NCBI RefSeq assembly: GCF_900101885.1
Contig: NZ_FNAN01000002.1
Location: forward strand, 1 to 64,000
DNA: 64,000 bases
Reading direction: 5' to 3'
Source: Dyadobacter soli
GTDB taxonomy: Bacteria; Bacteroidota; Bacteroidia; Cytophagales; Spirosomataceae
Under the pieces are notes generated by a model. The model saw nothing but the letters and a program-made list of their open reading frames with translations. It did not search any database and was not told the origin of the DNA. Made by a program: the position numbers and the translations under genes. The stretch's first letter is position 1. The number at the start of each line of letters is the position of its first letter. Below, piece by piece: positions 33,262 through 41,885 of the stretch.

Positions 33262-33306
33262 AGGAGCCGAATCAAGATACAGGATGCTTTAACAAAATCT
33301 TAATTT

Positions 33307-34749
33307 TCATTGGACGTCCCACCAGTTCCTCACTGCCTGAGTATCACCGCCTATCCGCTTGGCGGCGTTTTCGCTGTTTTGTGCATTGCTGGCGCGTGTG
33401 TTACTGGGGTATTTCAACCGTTTGGGCACGTCGGTAACATCCGGATCAAGGCTACCCGACGCCGGGGGGATAAACAACACGCTGCCGTCGGGCTTCTTCG
33501 GATCGAGGCGCAGGCGTTCCAGCCACGACTGTAATCCCTGCATATACATCGCGATCCATTTCTGCGTACCGATCACGTTTTTCCACGCGCCTGCCTTGTA
33601 AGGCACCGCTTTCAAATACGTTTCCACCACCTTCGCGTCGGCAATACCCCATTGCGCCATCGAGGATTTAACAGCTTCGTTATAAAGCACTTCCGGCGTG
33701 TCATTACCCACATTCATCCCACGTGCCGCGGCTTCCGCCTTAATGAACGCGATCTCCGCATAGGTGATCACATATCCCTTGGCCGAGCCGCTGTAAGCAA
33801 TCACGCCCGGCTTCGACAGACCGATCATGGTCGGGGAATTGGCTTCGGTACCATACACCTTCCCGATGTATTTGCCATTGGTTTCGTCCGGGCGCGCAAA
33901 AACAGGCAAGCGCGGATCATTGACGGATTGCAGGTATTCGACCAATGTCGAAGTCACGGCAAATTCCACCAGCGGCCGCTCCACATCATTATAAGGAAAG
34001 CGGTTGGTAGTGGTAGCGACATTATAAGGAAAATAGACGTCCTGGCCGGTACTACTTAACGTATTTTTAACAGCATCTTCAATCACCGTCTTCGCTTCCG
34101 CAGGCGCTGCGTCCACCATACGCATCGCAATTCGCATACGCAATGCATTCGCGAACCTGATCCATTGCTGCACATCGCCTTTGGCCATAATATCCCCGCG
34201 GATCACACCGGAAGACGCGCCCGAAAGCACATCGATCTGCGTTTTCAGCGAGTTGAGCAATGCCATATACACATCTTTTCCTTGATCGAACACCGGCTGC
34301 GGAATATCCTCGCCCTGCAATGCCTGCGTGTAGGGAATATCGACGTAGACATCGGTGAGTACATGAAAAATCCACGCTTTCAGGATTTCGGCCACGGCCA
34401 GGGTATGCGCGCTTTTTTCGGCGGGGTGGCGGTCATAATAGTTGCTGATCTCCTTCAAATCCATCAATGGACCGGCGTAGAGCCCTGCCCAGAGACCGTC
34501 GTTGGTAAAGAGGAAGCGCCCGTCGGAAGTTTTGTCGGTACCCATCCAGTATTGCGAAAGTTCCATTCCAATGCGCCCGTTGAAATAGGTATCGTACATC
34601 AGGTCGCAGGCCCGCTTTTCGGCATTGGAAAGCAGGAATTCAGGCTGTGTTTCACTCGACCGTGCCGGGTCGGTATTCAGGGATTCGAAGTTGTCGCACC
34701 CCGTGAAACCCAGCAGGATGGCGAGCATTATTAATATCTTGTTTTTCAT
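33307..34749 (-). CDS. susD: SusD/RagB-like outer-membrane lipoprotein (SusD-like_2)
   Basis: A 480-residue lipoprotein with lipobox 'LLGFTGC' (Cys18). 'DNFESLNTDPARSSETQPEFLLSNAEKRACD' and 'YGTEANSP...GYVITYAEIAFIKAEAAARGM' place it in the SusD-like_2 branch (PF12771), as does the C-terminal 'AGAWKNVIGTQKWIAMYMQGLQSWLERLRL'. This branch differs from the SusD at 19881 in lacking the RERR-type end. It works as the surface lid of the SusC partner encoded 21 bases upstream. Substrate unknown; many members of this branch are linked to peptide or oligosaccharide uptake. Confidence 0.92.
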   Translation of the reverse strand: MKNKILIMLAILLGFTGCDNFESLNTDPARSSETQPEFLLSNAEKRACDLMYDTYFNGRIGMELSQYWMGTDKTSDGRFLFTNDGLWAGLYAGPLMDLKEISNYYDRHPAEKSAHTLAVAEILKAWIFHVLTDVYVDIPYTQALQGEDIPQPVFDQGKDVYMALLNSLKTQIDVLSGASSGVIRGDIMAKGDVQQWIRFANALRMRIAMRMVDAAPAEAKTVIEDAVKNTLSSTGQDVYFPYNVATTTNRFPYNDVERPLVEFAVTSTLVEYLQSVNDPRLPVFARPDETNGKYIGKVYGTEANSPTMIGLSKPGVIAYSGSAKGYVITYAEIAFIKAEAAARGMNVGNDTPEVLYNEAVKSSMAQWGIADAKVVETYLKAVPYKAGAWKNVIGTQKWIAMYMQGLQSWLERLRLDPKKPDGSVLFIPPASGSLDPDVTDVPKRLKYPSNTRASNAQNSENAAKRIGGDTQAVRNWWDVQ

Positions 34750-34770
34750 ATCAATCGATTTTAAACCGGA

Positions 34771-37700
34771 TCAGAAAGTAACATTCAGGTTCACGCCATA
34801 GCTGCGTACGGCCGGCAACGCGCCTCCTTCAAAACCGATCTGGTTGCTGATGGAATTGGTAATGTTGGCCGGATCGACATTCGGCGCATTGCTTTTGATC
34901 AACCAAAGGTTCCGGCCGGTAAGTGTCAACCGCAATGCCTGCATCCGGATCTTCTGCGCCCATGCGTCGGGCAAATACCAGCCCAGGCGCACCTCACGCA
35001 AGTAAATGAAGCTGCCGTCGTAGAGATTGGCCTTGCTGATGCGGTTACCGCCGTCGGCATTGAAATGCGTCCGCGCAGGCACCACGATGTCGTTCGGCAA
35101 GCCATCGGCTTTCACGCCCGGGTTAACCACGCCGTTTTCACGAATGCCATTCTCCGCAGTCTCTTTGAGCATACCCGATTTGTTTCCGTACAAATTGGTA
35201 TAGGAGAAGAAATCGCCGCCCTTTTGAAAATCCACCAATGCCGAAAGATAGAAATTCTTGTAGCTCAGCATATTATTCAACCCGCCGATAAAGTCCGGAT
35301 TCGCGTCGCCGATAATGACCGGCGTCGGCGTCACATTGTAGGTTCCGTTATCAGCCACAGTCTTGTTGCCTTTCGAATCATACACATAATCCGTCCCCAG
35401 CATTGTCCCGAGCGACATTCCCTTTTGCGCCACCATCGATACTTTGTTCGTGCGGCGCTCAGTACCGATGATAAACCGCTCAATGCCCGCGATATTGTCG
35501 CCGGTACTGTTCAGGTCGAGGACAACGTTTTTGTTTTTGGAGAAATTGAGACCAATGCGCCAGCTGAAATTGGTCGTCATCACCGGTGTCGCCGATAAGG
35601 TGAGCTCGATACCCTTGTTCTGCACGGTACCGCCATTCACGACTTTGGTCGTAAAGCCGCTTTCGGAAGGAATCTGCACGTTCCAGATCTGGTTTTTGGT
35701 CTTGCGGTTATAATAGGTAAAGTTCGCCCCGAACCGGTCGTTGAAGAACTTGAAATCAACACCCGCCTCCGTTTCCGATGACAGTTCCGGTTTCAAACGA
35801 CTATTGAACAGCTTGTCGGAAGTGCTTTGTAAAGGATAGGTATCAAATGGCGCCACGTAGTCGTAATATCTTGATACAGAATACGGATCGGCATCATTAC
35901 CCACGCGTGCATACGAGAGGCGCGCCTTCCCGAGCGTGAGCCATTTCGCACCGTCGATCAGATCCGAGAAAATGAACGAACCCGCTACCGAAGGATAGAA
36001 ATATGAATAGTTGCCGGTCTGTTTCAATGTCGAAGCCCAGTCGTTGCGACCGGTGGCGGTGAGGTAGAGGAATTTGTTATAGCCCAAAGTCACCGAACCG
36101 AAAACCGAGTTGATCTGCTTGTTACCATAGGAATTCGATACAGTCGCCGGCGTCACCGAGTTTTGCAGCACATACACCATCGGGTTTTGCAGCCCGCCAT
36201 TGGTGGTACCGGCATCGATGCTCGACTTGATCCTCAATATATTACCACCCGCCACTGCTTCGATCGACAGCTTGGAATCGCCGAGGTTCTTGTTGACATT
36301 CAGCGTTCCCTGGTAGTTGTTCTCATTATTGATCACCGCCCGTTTGGCATAAGAACCTACAAAAAAGCCCTTCGCGCTCCGCACTTCGTCGAGGTGGTTG
36401 AGGTAATCGGAGAACACCCGGACGTCGGCGGAGAGCCAGTCGGTAATCTTGTAGGTAAGTCCCGCATTGCCGAAATAACGGTTATTCTGGTCGGTATTGT
36501 AGTTTTCGTACTGGTTCCAGTAAGGGTTTTGAGTAAATGCGGGCTTCTGAATATTCCACGCCGTACGGTTCCACGATTGCTCGGTACCGTCGGCATATTT
36601 ATAGTTGCGCAAATATGCGTCGTCGATCTGCCGCTGCCCGAACATCACATAAAACAGCATCGGGTTATTGCCGAAGAAACCCGTTCCCGGACGACCTTTG
36701 GAATGGTCGTTAATGTAATTGATCCCGCCGCTGAACGTGAATTTCTCGGTGAATTTGTAAACCGTATTGAGGCTGATAAAAAAGCGGCTCAGATTACTTC
36801 CGGGATAAATGAAGTTCTGTTTGGTCTGCCCGGCGGAAAAGCGGATCGAGCCATTATCGCCGCTGCTGGCCACCGAAAGGTTGTTGGAAAATGTGAAGCC
36901 GGTTTTGAAAAAATCCTTCGCATTGTCAGGATGCGGGCTCCACGGGGCGGCTTTACCGAAGTTCGGGTTATTGCGGTCCTGGTCCCACGACCAGTAATGC
37001 CGCACAAGCTGCCCCTCCATCTTCGGCCCCCACGATTCGTCGGTACCATAGTCGGGAATGAGGTCGTAACGGCCTTTTCCATCGCCGTCATCGTAAGTGC
37101 CGCCGCCCGGCAGGAATCCGGAAGGATTATCATTGACATACAATTTTGTAAACTTATCGCTTCCGCCGCCGCCGTAGAGGTTCTGGAATTTGGGCAACAG
37201 CGAAACCTGGTCCGCCTGGATATTCAAGTCGTAATTCAAGGAGAGCTTGCCGGAGCCCTTGCCTGTTTTTGTTGTAATATAAATCACCCCATTCTGCCCG
37301 CGGCTGCCGTAAAGCGCCGTGGCCGCAGCGCCTTTCAACACCGAAATATTCTCGACATCATTGGGATTGAGCAGTTGCGCCGGGTTACCATAGTCGTACC
37401 CGCCGCCGCCTGTCCCCTGCCCGCCCGTAACGCCGTACGAGTTCAGGTTCATATTGGCCATCGGCACACCGTCGACGATAAACAATGCATTGTTGTTCCC
37501 GGAAATGGATTTCAAACCCCGGATCGTCACCCGCGACGAGCCGCCCATGGAGCCGCTGTTGCCGCCGATCTGCACGCCTGCCAGTTTACCCTGCAAAGAA
37601 TTGATATAATTCACCTCGCGCGCTTCCTGAATGCCCCCGCCGTCGATCTGCTGCACGGCATAGCCTACATTACGCGTGCTGCGCTGCACGCCGAGTGCCG

Positions 37701-38034
37701 TCACCACCACTTCGCCGAGGCTCTTCACATCGGCTTTCAACCTGACATTCACTTCCGTCGCTCCCGCCGAAACGCTCACGTCCTGCGTCACATGCCCGAT
37801 GGACGAAACCGTCAACACATGGCCGCCGGGCGGAAGCATAATGCTGAAATTACCCTCCGCGTCGGTATTAGTACCGTTTGCAGTGCCCTTTACGAGCACG
37901 CTCACGCCCGGAAGGCCCGCATTGGCATCGTCCGTAACCTTTCCTTTCACACGCCTGTCCTGACCCGCTGCCTCGTATGCACAAAACAGCACGGCTAGTA
38001 AGACCGATAAACAACTTCGTATCGATTGCGCCAT
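34771..38034 (-). CDS. susC: SusC/RagA-family TonB-dependent transporter
   Basis: A 1087-residue outer-membrane transporter. Signal peptide about 1-24 ('SVLLAVLFCAYEAAGQ'). The CarboxypepD-like domain is at about 28-112 ('VKGKVTDDANAGLPGVSVLVKGTANGTNTDAEGNFSI'). The plug begins at 'SLGEVVVTALGVQRSTRNVGYAVQQI', with 'ALFIVDGVPMANMN' and 'YGSRGQNGVIYITTKTG'. The barrel follows, ending in an aromatic last strand 'YGVNLNVTF'. The 'VVVTALGVQR' box is the classic RagA form, unlike the 'FVAVGYSMMR' of the first locus. It forms an operon with the SusD-like_2 gene. Confidence 0.94.
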   Translation of the reverse strand: MAQSIRSCLSVLLAVLFCAYEAAGQDRRVKGKVTDDANAGLPGVSVLVKGTANGTNTDAEGNFSIMLPPGGHVLTVSSIGHVTQDVSVSAGATEVNVRLKADVKSLGEVVVTALGVQRSTRNVGYAVQQIDGGGIQEAREVNYINSLQGKLAGVQIGGNSGSMGGSSRVTIRGLKSISGNNNALFIVDGVPMANMNLNSYGVTGGQGTGGGGYDYGNPAQLLNPNDVENISVLKGAAATALYGSRGQNGVIYITTKTGKGSGKLSLNYDLNIQADQVSLLPKFQNLYGGGGSDKFTKLYVNDNPSGFLPGGGTYDDGDGKGRYDLIPDYGTDESWGPKMEGQLVRHYWSWDQDRNNPNFGKAAPWSPHPDNAKDFFKTGFTFSNNLSVASSGDNGSIRFSAGQTKQNFIYPGSNLSRFFISLNTVYKFTEKFTFSGGINYINDHSKGRPGTGFFGNNPMLFYVMFGQRQIDDAYLRNYKYADGTEQSWNRTAWNIQKPAFTQNPYWNQYENYNTDQNNRYFGNAGLTYKITDWLSADVRVFSDYLNHLDEVRSAKGFFVGSYAKRAVINNENNYQGTLNVNKNLGDSKLSIEAVAGGNILRIKSSIDAGTTNGGLQNPMVYVLQNSVTPATVSNSYGNKQINSVFGSVTLGYNKFLYLTATGRNDWASTLKQTGNYSYFYPSVAGSFIFSDLIDGAKWLTLGKARLSYARVGNDADPYSVSRYYDYVAPFDTYPLQSTSDKLFNSRLKPELSSETEAGVDFKFFNDRFGANFTYYNRKTKNQIWNVQIPSESGFTTKVVNGGTVQNKGIELTLSATPVMTTNFSWRIGLNFSKNKNVVLDLNSTGDNIAGIERFIIGTERRTNKVSMVAQKGMSLGTMLGTDYVYDSKGNKTVADNGTYNVTPTPVIIGDANPDFIGGLNNMLSYKNFYLSALVDFQKGGDFFSYTNLYGNKSGMLKETAENGIRENGVVNPGVKADGLPNDIVVPARTHFNADGGNRISKANLYDGSFIYLREVRLGWYLPDAWAQKIRMQALRLTLTGRNLWLIKSNAPNVDPANITNSISNQIGFEGGALPAVRSYGVNLNVTF

Positions 38035-38132
38035 GTTTGTAAAATTTAAAGATTAAATATTCTTTAAAGGCGAAATCGAAATACGTATACTGACGGGTAC
38101 TTGATGTAGGCGAAGGAAATCGACGGTTCGGT

Positions 38133-39839
38133 TCAAAGCGTCGACGAATCGGCGAAACAGGACTGGTTTTCAGGAATTAAAATATGGAAAGTGGCACCCT
38201 GGCCATCGCCGGAAGTGGCGAAAATATGCCCGTGGTGGTTTTGAAGAATCTTCTTGCACATTGCCAGGCCGATACCCGTGCCTTCGAACTCCTTTTTGCC
38301 GTGGAGGCGCTGAAAAATCTCGAAAATTTTCTCCGCGTAGTGTTCCTCGAAGCCAATGCCATTGTCACTTACTTCCAAATGATGGTATGCACAACGGGTA
38401 TCGAGCATCGGGTAAGACTTCAATGCGGCCTTGTCGAGTAGCTGCGCCGAAACTGTAATGACGGGGTCCACATCCGCCCGGGTGAATTTCAATGCATTCG
38501 AAATGAGATTTCCGAACAGCTGCGCCATTTGCAGCGGCACCGCCTCCACCACCGGGAGGTTACTATAACTGACCTTCGCGTGCTTCTGATCAATCAGCAG
38601 TTCGAGATCGTCGACGATATTGTCGAGTACCAGGCTGAGATCGGTATTCCGCACCAGGTCCGAGTCTCTCGACAACTGCGAGAATGTGAGCACGTCACGG
38701 ATCAGCAGCATCATCCGCGAAGAAGCATTTCTGATTTTATTCAGATAATTACGCTGGCGCTCGGTCGTATCTCCCAGTTCGGCTTCCAGCATCTGCGCGA
38801 AAGTGGCCACCTTTCGGATCGGCTCCTGCAAATCGTGGGAAGCAATGTAGGCAAACTGCGCCAGCTCCGCGTTCGAACGTTGTAAATGCCGGTTAGCGGT
38901 CGCGAGCTCACGTGTGCGCTCGGCTACGATCTCCTCCATTTTCAGCCTCGCAACCACCAGCTCCGTCACATCCTGGCAAAGGATCATGACCCCGTGCACA
39001 TGGCCATCGTCGCTGCGATAGGGCTGATACACCAGGTTCAGAAAGCCCTCCTTCTTCCTGCCATCGATATATACAAAATAAGGATGGTCGCTGAGGTAAA
39101 TCGGTTCGCCGGTCGTCCTGACCGCATCGTGAATGCTTCTGAAATGTGACTCCGTTTCCGGTATAACCGAAAAAAGTGGCTTCCCGAGCAGCTCCTCGCG
39201 GGAACGGCCGATGAGCCGGCCGTAAGCGTCGTTGACTATCTCCACGATCATATCCTCGCCGATGAGTACGATTATCCCCACCGTGGCGTCCGTCACCAGG
39301 TTCTGAAAACGCCGCTCGGAGTCGTGCAGCTGATTGAATACCATGACCTTTTGGGTGGTCTCGGTGCAAGTCACAAAAACGCCATTGACGTGGCCCCGGT
39401 CGTCGTACACAGGGCTGTAACTGAATGTCCAGTAAATATCCTCGATTTGACCATTCCTGAAAAACGGCACGAGCTGGTCCTCAAACCACACCGGCTCCCC
39501 GCTATCCATGACCTTTTGAAGCAGCGGGCCGATAAAGTCCCAGATTTCGGGCCAAACCTCCTGCCCTCTCTTGCCTAATGCCGGATGTTTGCCATCCTTG
39601 CCGAGGCTCGGGCGGAATGCGTCGTTATAGAAACAGATGAGGTCGTTGTCCCAGAAGAGGAACATGGGAAATGCGGAATGCAGTACAATGCCCAGGGTAG
39701 TCCGCAAGCTTTGCTGCCATGATTCCGGCGGGCCTATCGACGTCGCCGTCCAGTCGAACGACCGGGTCAGGGCGCCCATTTCGCCGCCTCCCTGTATAAA
39801 ATGAAAAACCTGGTCGTTTGTGGGCTTACGTAAATCCAT
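38133..39839 (-). CDS. PAS-domain sensor histidine kinase
   Basis: A 568-residue soluble kinase. I use the ATG at 39839; the frame runs on upstream but that part does not match the family. Residues about 15-145 form a PAS/GAF-like input ('FDWTATSIGPPESWQQSLRTTLGIVLHSAFPMFLFWD'), the start typical of Cytophagales kinases; a second PAS (about 170-300) follows. A HisKA box 'YIASHDLQEPIRKVATFAQML' has His335, and the ATPase has 'LFGNLISNALKF', 'SDNGIGFEEHYAEKIF' and 'GTGIGLAMCKKI'. No membrane segment, so it senses a cytoplasmic signal, possibly redox or light. The CheY-like gene 55 bases upstream is its probable partner. Confidence 0.88.
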   Translation of the reverse strand: MDLRKPTNDQVFHFIQGGGEMGALTRSFDWTATSIGPPESWQQSLRTTLGIVLHSAFPMFLFWDNDLICFYNDAFRPSLGKDGKHPALGKRGQEVWPEIWDFIGPLLQKVMDSGEPVWFEDQLVPFFRNGQIEDIYWTFSYSPVYDDRGHVNGVFVTCTETTQKVMVFNQLHDSERRFQNLVTDATVGIIVLIGEDMIVEIVNDAYGRLIGRSREELLGKPLFSVIPETESHFRSIHDAVRTTGEPIYLSDHPYFVYIDGRKKEGFLNLVYQPYRSDDGHVHGVMILCQDVTELVVARLKMEEIVAERTRELATANRHLQRSNAELAQFAYIASHDLQEPIRKVATFAQMLEAELGDTTERQRNYLNKIRNASSRMMLLIRDVLTFSQLSRDSDLVRNTDLSLVLDNIVDDLELLIDQKHAKVSYSNLPVVEAVPLQMAQLFGNLISNALKFTRADVDPVITVSAQLLDKAALKSYPMLDTRCAYHHLEVSDNGIGFEEHYAEKIFEIFQRLHGKKEFEGTGIGLAMCKKILQNHHGHIFATSGDGQGATFHILIPENQSCFADSSTL

Positions 39840-39894
39840 GTCGAAGAATGAATAGACTAAAAGCAACCCTACTATAATCGCGCCAGAACGGATG

Positions 39895-40275
39895 CTACAC
39901 CAATACTTTGTCGAGTATCGCCACCAGGTCTTCAAAACGGCCTGGTTTTGTAAAAAAATGGTAGGCGCCCAGCTGTTTCACCTGCGCTACCGTGGCGGCG
40001 TTGGAGGAGGTAGAGAGGATTACAACCGGAATTTCGCGGAGTTTTTCATCTTTTTGGATCTCCGCCAGAAACTGCTGCCCGTTCATCAGGGGCATGTTAA
40101 GGTCGAGAAAAATGAGGTCGGTTTCGAGTTCTCCTTTTGCGATCTGGCTTAAAGCCTTCCTGGCGCTGTCCAGAACAGTGCAGCGAACAGGTTTTCGGGT
40201 ACATTCAAGCGCGGTCAGGAAAATCTCCTGATCATCTTCATCATCGTCGATGAGAAGAATGTTCTGATAGAGCAT
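39895..40275 (-). CDS. CheY-like response regulator
   Basis: A 126-residue single-domain receiver. The acidic pair is at Asp10-Asp12 ('LLIDDDEDDQEIFL'), the phospho-acceptor is Asp58 in 'TDLIFLDLNMPLMNG', then 'VVILSTSSN' (Ser) and 'YHFFTKPGRF' with the conserved Lys. There is no output domain, so it passes the signal by protein contact. 'DDDEDD' and 'FLDLNMP' are the form common next to soluble PAS kinases in Bacteroidota. It is upstream of, and co-oriented with, the kinase gene. Confidence 0.9.
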   Translation of the reverse strand: MLYQNILLIDDDEDDQEIFLTALECTRKPVRCTVLDSARKALSQIAKGELETDLIFLDLNMPLMNGQQFLAEIQKDEKLREIPVVILSTSSNAATVAQVKQLGAYHFFTKPGRFEDLVAILDKVLV

Positions 40276-40346
40276 TTACAGGGAGTAAAAAAAATCAATG
40301 CAAATTATACTACAATGGAGCTTAAACCAAGTATTCGTTGCCCGAT

Positions 40347-41192
40347 TTATCGAATATCCTGGTAGCGCCCCTGGTTCAGGTCGCCGGTTTCATAACCCTT
40401 CTTGAACCAATACATTCTTTGCTCGGAACTTCCATGCGTAAATGCATCGGGTACCACGTACCCCTGCGATTCCTTTTGGAGTTTGTCGTCACCAATGGCA
40501 TTGGCGGCCGTCAGCGCGGCTTCGAGGTCGCCGGGTTCGAGGATTTTATCGCGCTGGTTGGCGTGGTATGCCCACACGCCCGCGAGGAAGTCGGCCTGCA
40601 ATTCCAGTTTGACCGAAAGCTTGTTATACTCGGCTTCGCTGAGCTGGCGGCGCTGTTCCTGAACCTGTTGCGAAATACCCATCAGGTTCTGCACATGGTG
40701 CCCCACCTCATGCGCCACCACATACGCCACCGCGAACTCGCCCGGCGCATTGAACCGGTCGCGCAGCTCGTCGCAGAATGTCAGATCGATGTAGACTTTA
40801 TGATCGGCCGGGCAATAGAACGGACCCATTGCCGATGAAGCGCCGCCGCAAGCACTTTGCGTCGCGTTCGAAAACATTTGCAGCACGGGCTTTTCATACT
40901 CGGCGTTATTCTGGGCGTAAATTTGCGTCCAGACATCTTCGGTACTACCCAAAACCGCCGAAACGAAATCGGCTGTCTTGTCGTCCGGGCGCGGGCCTGC
41001 GGGCCTGGATTCGGCCTGTTCGGTTTGCGTGCCCTGTATATTGGAAAGAATCTCCTGCGGGTCCTGACCGGTCAGCAGCCCGATGGCAACCACGATGATC
41101 ACCCCGATGCCCCCTAATGCAACCTTCCCCCCGCCCGACATTCCGCGGCGGTCGTCGATGTTGCTGCTTCTGCGTAAATCCTGCCAACGCAT
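40347..41192 (-). CDS. neutral zinc metallopeptidase (YpfJ-like)
   Basis: A 281-residue protein of the putative neutral zinc metallopeptidase family (PF04228). A short cytoplasmic N-terminus ('MRWQDLRRSSNIDDRRGMSGGG', with the usual N-terminal MRW) leads to one membrane helix (about 24-42). The catalytic motif 'AYVVAHEVGHHVQNLMG' has His161-Glu162-x-x-His165. 'KLELQADFLAGVWAYHA' carries the third ligand region, and 'ACGGASSAMGPFYCPADHKVYIDLTFCDEL' has the conserved cysteines. It is probably anchored in the inner membrane facing the periplasm. Its gene is divergent from the small gene at 41496, across a region with two operator-like dyads. Confidence 0.88.
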   Translation of the reverse strand: MRWQDLRRSSNIDDRRGMSGGGKVALGGIGVIIVVAIGLLTGQDPQEILSNIQGTQTEQAESRPAGPRPDDKTADFVSAVLGSTEDVWTQIYAQNNAEYEKPVLQMFSNATQSACGGASSAMGPFYCPADHKVYIDLTFCDELRDRFNAPGEFAVAYVVAHEVGHHVQNLMGISQQVQEQRRQLSEAEYNKLSVKLELQADFLAGVWAYHANQRDKILEPGDLEAALTAANAIGDDKLQKESQGYVVPDAFTHGSSEQRMYWFKKGYETGDLNQGRYQDIR

Positions 41193-41326
41193 GTTGTTGA
41201 TGTATTTAGGTTAGAAATAGAATCTAATACGGGCCGGATTCCCGAACCCGTCGCATTCAAATATAGAAATAATGCCAGCTATGAAAAGCAGCGTGCCACG
41301 ATAATTTTACAGCGGGCGCAATGGCG

Positions 41327-41360
41327 TACAAATATTGTAGTGCAAGTCTACAAATGTAGA
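41327..41360. promoter_or_regulatory. two phased TACA...TGTA dyads (BlaI/MecI-like operator)
   Basis: TACAA-ATA-TTGTA (41327-41339) and TCTACA-AA-TGTAGA (41347-41360) share the TACA/TGTA half-site and their centres are about 20.5 bases apart, two helical turns. This is like the operators of BlaI/MecI-type repressors. They lie in the gap between the metallopeptidase gene and the small gene at 41496. The rest of this 303-base gap shows nothing else. Confidence 0.45.
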
Positions 41361-41495
41361 TTTCGTAAAGTATTTAGTCCATACAATAACTTATAAAGCC
41401 GTTAAATAAGTAATTCCGAAACATAGCTCAATAAATTCTTCGACGACGACGCGATGTATTTAAATTTAGGCAACTGAAGTTAATTAAATCAGCCT

Positions 41496-41717
41496 ATGCC
41501 GTATACTAAACCCTATTTTGCCGGATTCGCGTATCACTCCACGGAAATCTGCAAATTCTTGCAGGCGTACAGCACGTTCACTCTGATGCTGACCAACGGG
41601 GCGATCATCCACTACCAGCCCGAACACGCACTTGATTTTCGGCGCTGGCTCAACCACCACAAGATCGAGGACATTCGCGTGTCCATCCGGAATAGCAATC
41701 CGGCGATCCTCGCGTAG
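41496..41717 (+). CDS. small conserved hypothetical protein
   Basis: A 73-residue protein ('YFAGFAYHSTEICKFLQAYSTFTLMLTNGAIIHYQPEHALDFRRWLNHHKIEDIR'), rich in aromatic residues, with no signal peptide and probably mixed alpha/beta. I favour this frame over the antisense one because its composition is protein-like. It has no operon partner. No family recognised. Confidence 0.6.
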   Translation: MPYTKPYFAGFAYHSTEICKFLQAYSTFTLMLTNGAIIHYQPEHALDFRRWLNHHKIEDIRVSIRNSNPAILA

Positions 41718-41885
41718 CGACTGCCTGTCAGCTGCTGCAACCATTTAACTACTCACGTTCCTTTGTTTCTTTTCCTTCCTGGTTATCAAGCATTAACACA
41801 CCCTCTGCAGGGCATTCCCGCGGTTTTGTATTATTTTTATTAAATAATAAATTATAATTCCAGCGGGGCAGGCTTTTCGGGTGGT

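Noticed and set aside
36163..37998. Long plus-strand open frame of 611 codons
   Set aside because: It lies wholly antisense to the clear SusC gene; its product is rich in His, Arg and Ile with no domain features, as expected of a shadow frame in G+C-balanced coding DNA.
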